Assembly (NCBI GenBank): GCA_041582695.1 | Contig: JBFIBB010000195.1 | Coordinates: 1 to 6,684 of the forward strand | Reading direction: 5' to 3' | Source of the DNA: JAWKWH01 sp041582695 | GTDB lineage: Bacteria; Pseudomonadota; Alphaproteobacteria; Rhizobiales; Rhizobiaceae | Length of the DNA stretch: 6,684 bases | Shown here: positions 5,846 to 6,684 of the stretch, one piece after another | Layout: each line of letters starts with the position of its first letter | Numbering within the stretch: position 1 is the stretch's first letter | Notes under the pieces: generated by a model | Told to the model about the DNA's origin: nothing | Database searches by the model: none | What the model saw: the letters and a program-made list of their open reading frames with translations, nothing else | Translations under genes and position numbers: made by a program

Positions 5846-6684
5846 TGGAGACCTCGTCGTCCCACTTCTTCAGGAGACGTTTGCGCTCGTCGGATGAGCC
5901 GTATTTGGCGAAGTCGTAGTCGATGAGCTTGATCGTCGACAGGTCCGGCGCCAGCGGTGACTGCGTCGCATCCTTGTTCGACGGCAGTTGGTAGGAATTG
6001 GCTTCCTGCGCGCGCGACTGAACATCCGCGCGCAAGGCCCAGTCATAGAACTTGCGCGCCTCGTCGGGATTGCGCCCGCCGGCAATGATCGACATCGAGC
6101 CGATTTCGTATCCCGTCCCCTCGCAGGGCGCCACGGTCACGATCGGAAACCCGCTTGCTGCCTGTGCTACGGCATCATGCATGAACACGATGCCGATTGT
6201 GTTCTCGCCGAGGCCCGCGGCCTTGATCGGCGCGGAGCCAGATTTGGTGTATTGGTTGATGTTCTTGTGCAGGTCCTTCATGTACTGAAATCCGCCTTCC
6301 TCGCCGAACAGCTGCACCATCGTGGCAAGGGTGGTGTAGGCGGTACCCGACGAATTCGGGTTGGCCATCTGCACATGGCCCTTGTATTCGGGCTTGGTCA
6401 GGTCCGCCCAGCACGCCGGAACCGGCAGGTTGTTCTTTTCCAGCAGATCCTTGTTGTAGCCGTAGCCGAGCGCGCCGGAATAGATGCCAATGGTTCGGTT
6501 GCCGGCGGATTCAGCCTGCCTGATGGCCCAGTCGTGCAGTTCGCCGCGCATCGGCGAAATGTACCCCTCCGTAAGACCTTCCTCGGCAGCCTGCAGGTGC
6601 GGGTCGCCGGTGCCGCCCCACCACACGTCGCCCTTGGGATTTGTCGCTTCGGCCTTGACCTGGGCAAATGTCTCGCCCGAACTC
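5832..6684 (-). CDS. Periplasmic substrate-binding protein, AfuA-like (N-terminus off window)
   Basis: Receptor of the ABC importer, expected in the periplasm. The frame is open to the window edge; about 283 codons are visible, so roughly 50-60 residues including the signal peptide are missing. The GTG at 6626 is internal: in-frame codons upstream encode SSGETFAQVKAEATNPKGD, continuing the family motif GDVWWGGTGD. Numbering from that GTG, likely ligand-contacting stretches are NSSGTAYT (91-98), FMHDAVAQ (148-155, His150-Asp151) and CEGTGYEIG (168-176, Glu174). Iron-binding relatives (FbpA/FutA) have a Tyr pair about where the His-Asp pair sits; none is seen here. From memory, the hexose-phosphate binder AfuA uses Ser37, His205, Asp206 and Glu229; a constant offset of 55 places all four on identical residues here, Ser37 being codon 6683-6681. 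Sugar-phosphate or a related organophosphate is the favoured ligand. Confidence 0.92.
   Translation of the reverse strand, partial: SSGETFAQVKAEATNPKGDVWWGGTGDPHLQAAEEGLTEGYISPMRGELHDWAIRQAESAGNRTIGIYSGALGYGYNKDLLEKNNLPVPACWADLTKPEYKGHVQMANPNSSGTAYTTLATMVQLFGEEGGFQYMKDLHKNINQYTKSGSAPIKAAGLGENTIGIVFMHDAVAQAASGFPIVTVAPCEGTGYEIGSMSIIAGGRNPDEARKFYDWALRADVQSRAQEANSYQLPSNKDATQSPLAPDLSTIKLIDYDFAKYGSSDERKRLLKKWDDEVSTLPQ

Noticed and set aside
6007..6034. 8-bp inverted repeat TGCGCGCG...CGCGCGCA in the binding-protein gene
   Set aside because: Made of alternating CG runs that pair trivially; low-complexity coincidence is the simpler explanation.
2521..6684. Labelling the operon fbpABC/ferric-iron transport
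   Set aside because: The overall family fits, but the iron-coordinating tyrosine pair is missing and the visible ligand residues match the sugar-phosphate type. No gene symbol was assigned.

Overview
The window is GC-rich, densely coding bacterial DNA. Codon choice, short gene junctions and the protein families point to an alphaproteobacterium, probably Hyphomicrobiales (the rhizobia and their relatives). That placement is inference from style; no rRNA or other marker gene is present. Five genes account for almost the whole window and two of them run off its ends. No RNA gene, mobile element, CRISPR array or phage gene is visible.

Layout. Positions 1-1548 (+) hold the C-terminal half of an RND-type (AcrB-like) inner-membrane efflux pump. 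A gap of about 150-180 bp follows, with two small inverted repeats and no convincing terminator or promoter. Positions 1699-2517 (+) encode an inositol-monophosphatase-superfamily, Mg-dependent phosphatase; its true start may be the TTG at 1729. Positions 2521-6684 (-) form a tight ABC-importer operon, read right to left: periplasmic binding protein (N-terminus off the window), fused two-domain permease with an extra membrane-spanning N-terminal region, and ATPase. The binding protein and permease are 3 nt apart. The permease and ATPase overlap by 1 nt. The phosphatase and the ATPase converge with 3 bp between their stop codons.

How the genes may work together. By overall family the importer would be labelled a ferric-iron (FbpABC/AfuABC-type) system. 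However, the binding protein lacks the tyrosine pair of iron binders. In its place it carries an His-Asp pair, followed 23 residues later by Glu, and a Ser near its visible N-terminal end. As I recall them, these match the ligand residues of the hexose-phosphate binder AfuA in identity and spacing. The best hypothesis is therefore an organophosphate (sugar-phosphate-like) importer. The phosphatase next door could act on the imported compound, though it is on the opposite strand and would need its own promoter. The RND pump is probably unrelated.

Regulatory structure. A perfect 10-bp inverted repeat sits exactly on the binding-protein stop codon and permease start codon. The ATPase has a textbook AGGAGG site inside the permease end. 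Two perfect inverted repeats (12 bp and 9 bp) lie close together early in the phosphatase coding region.
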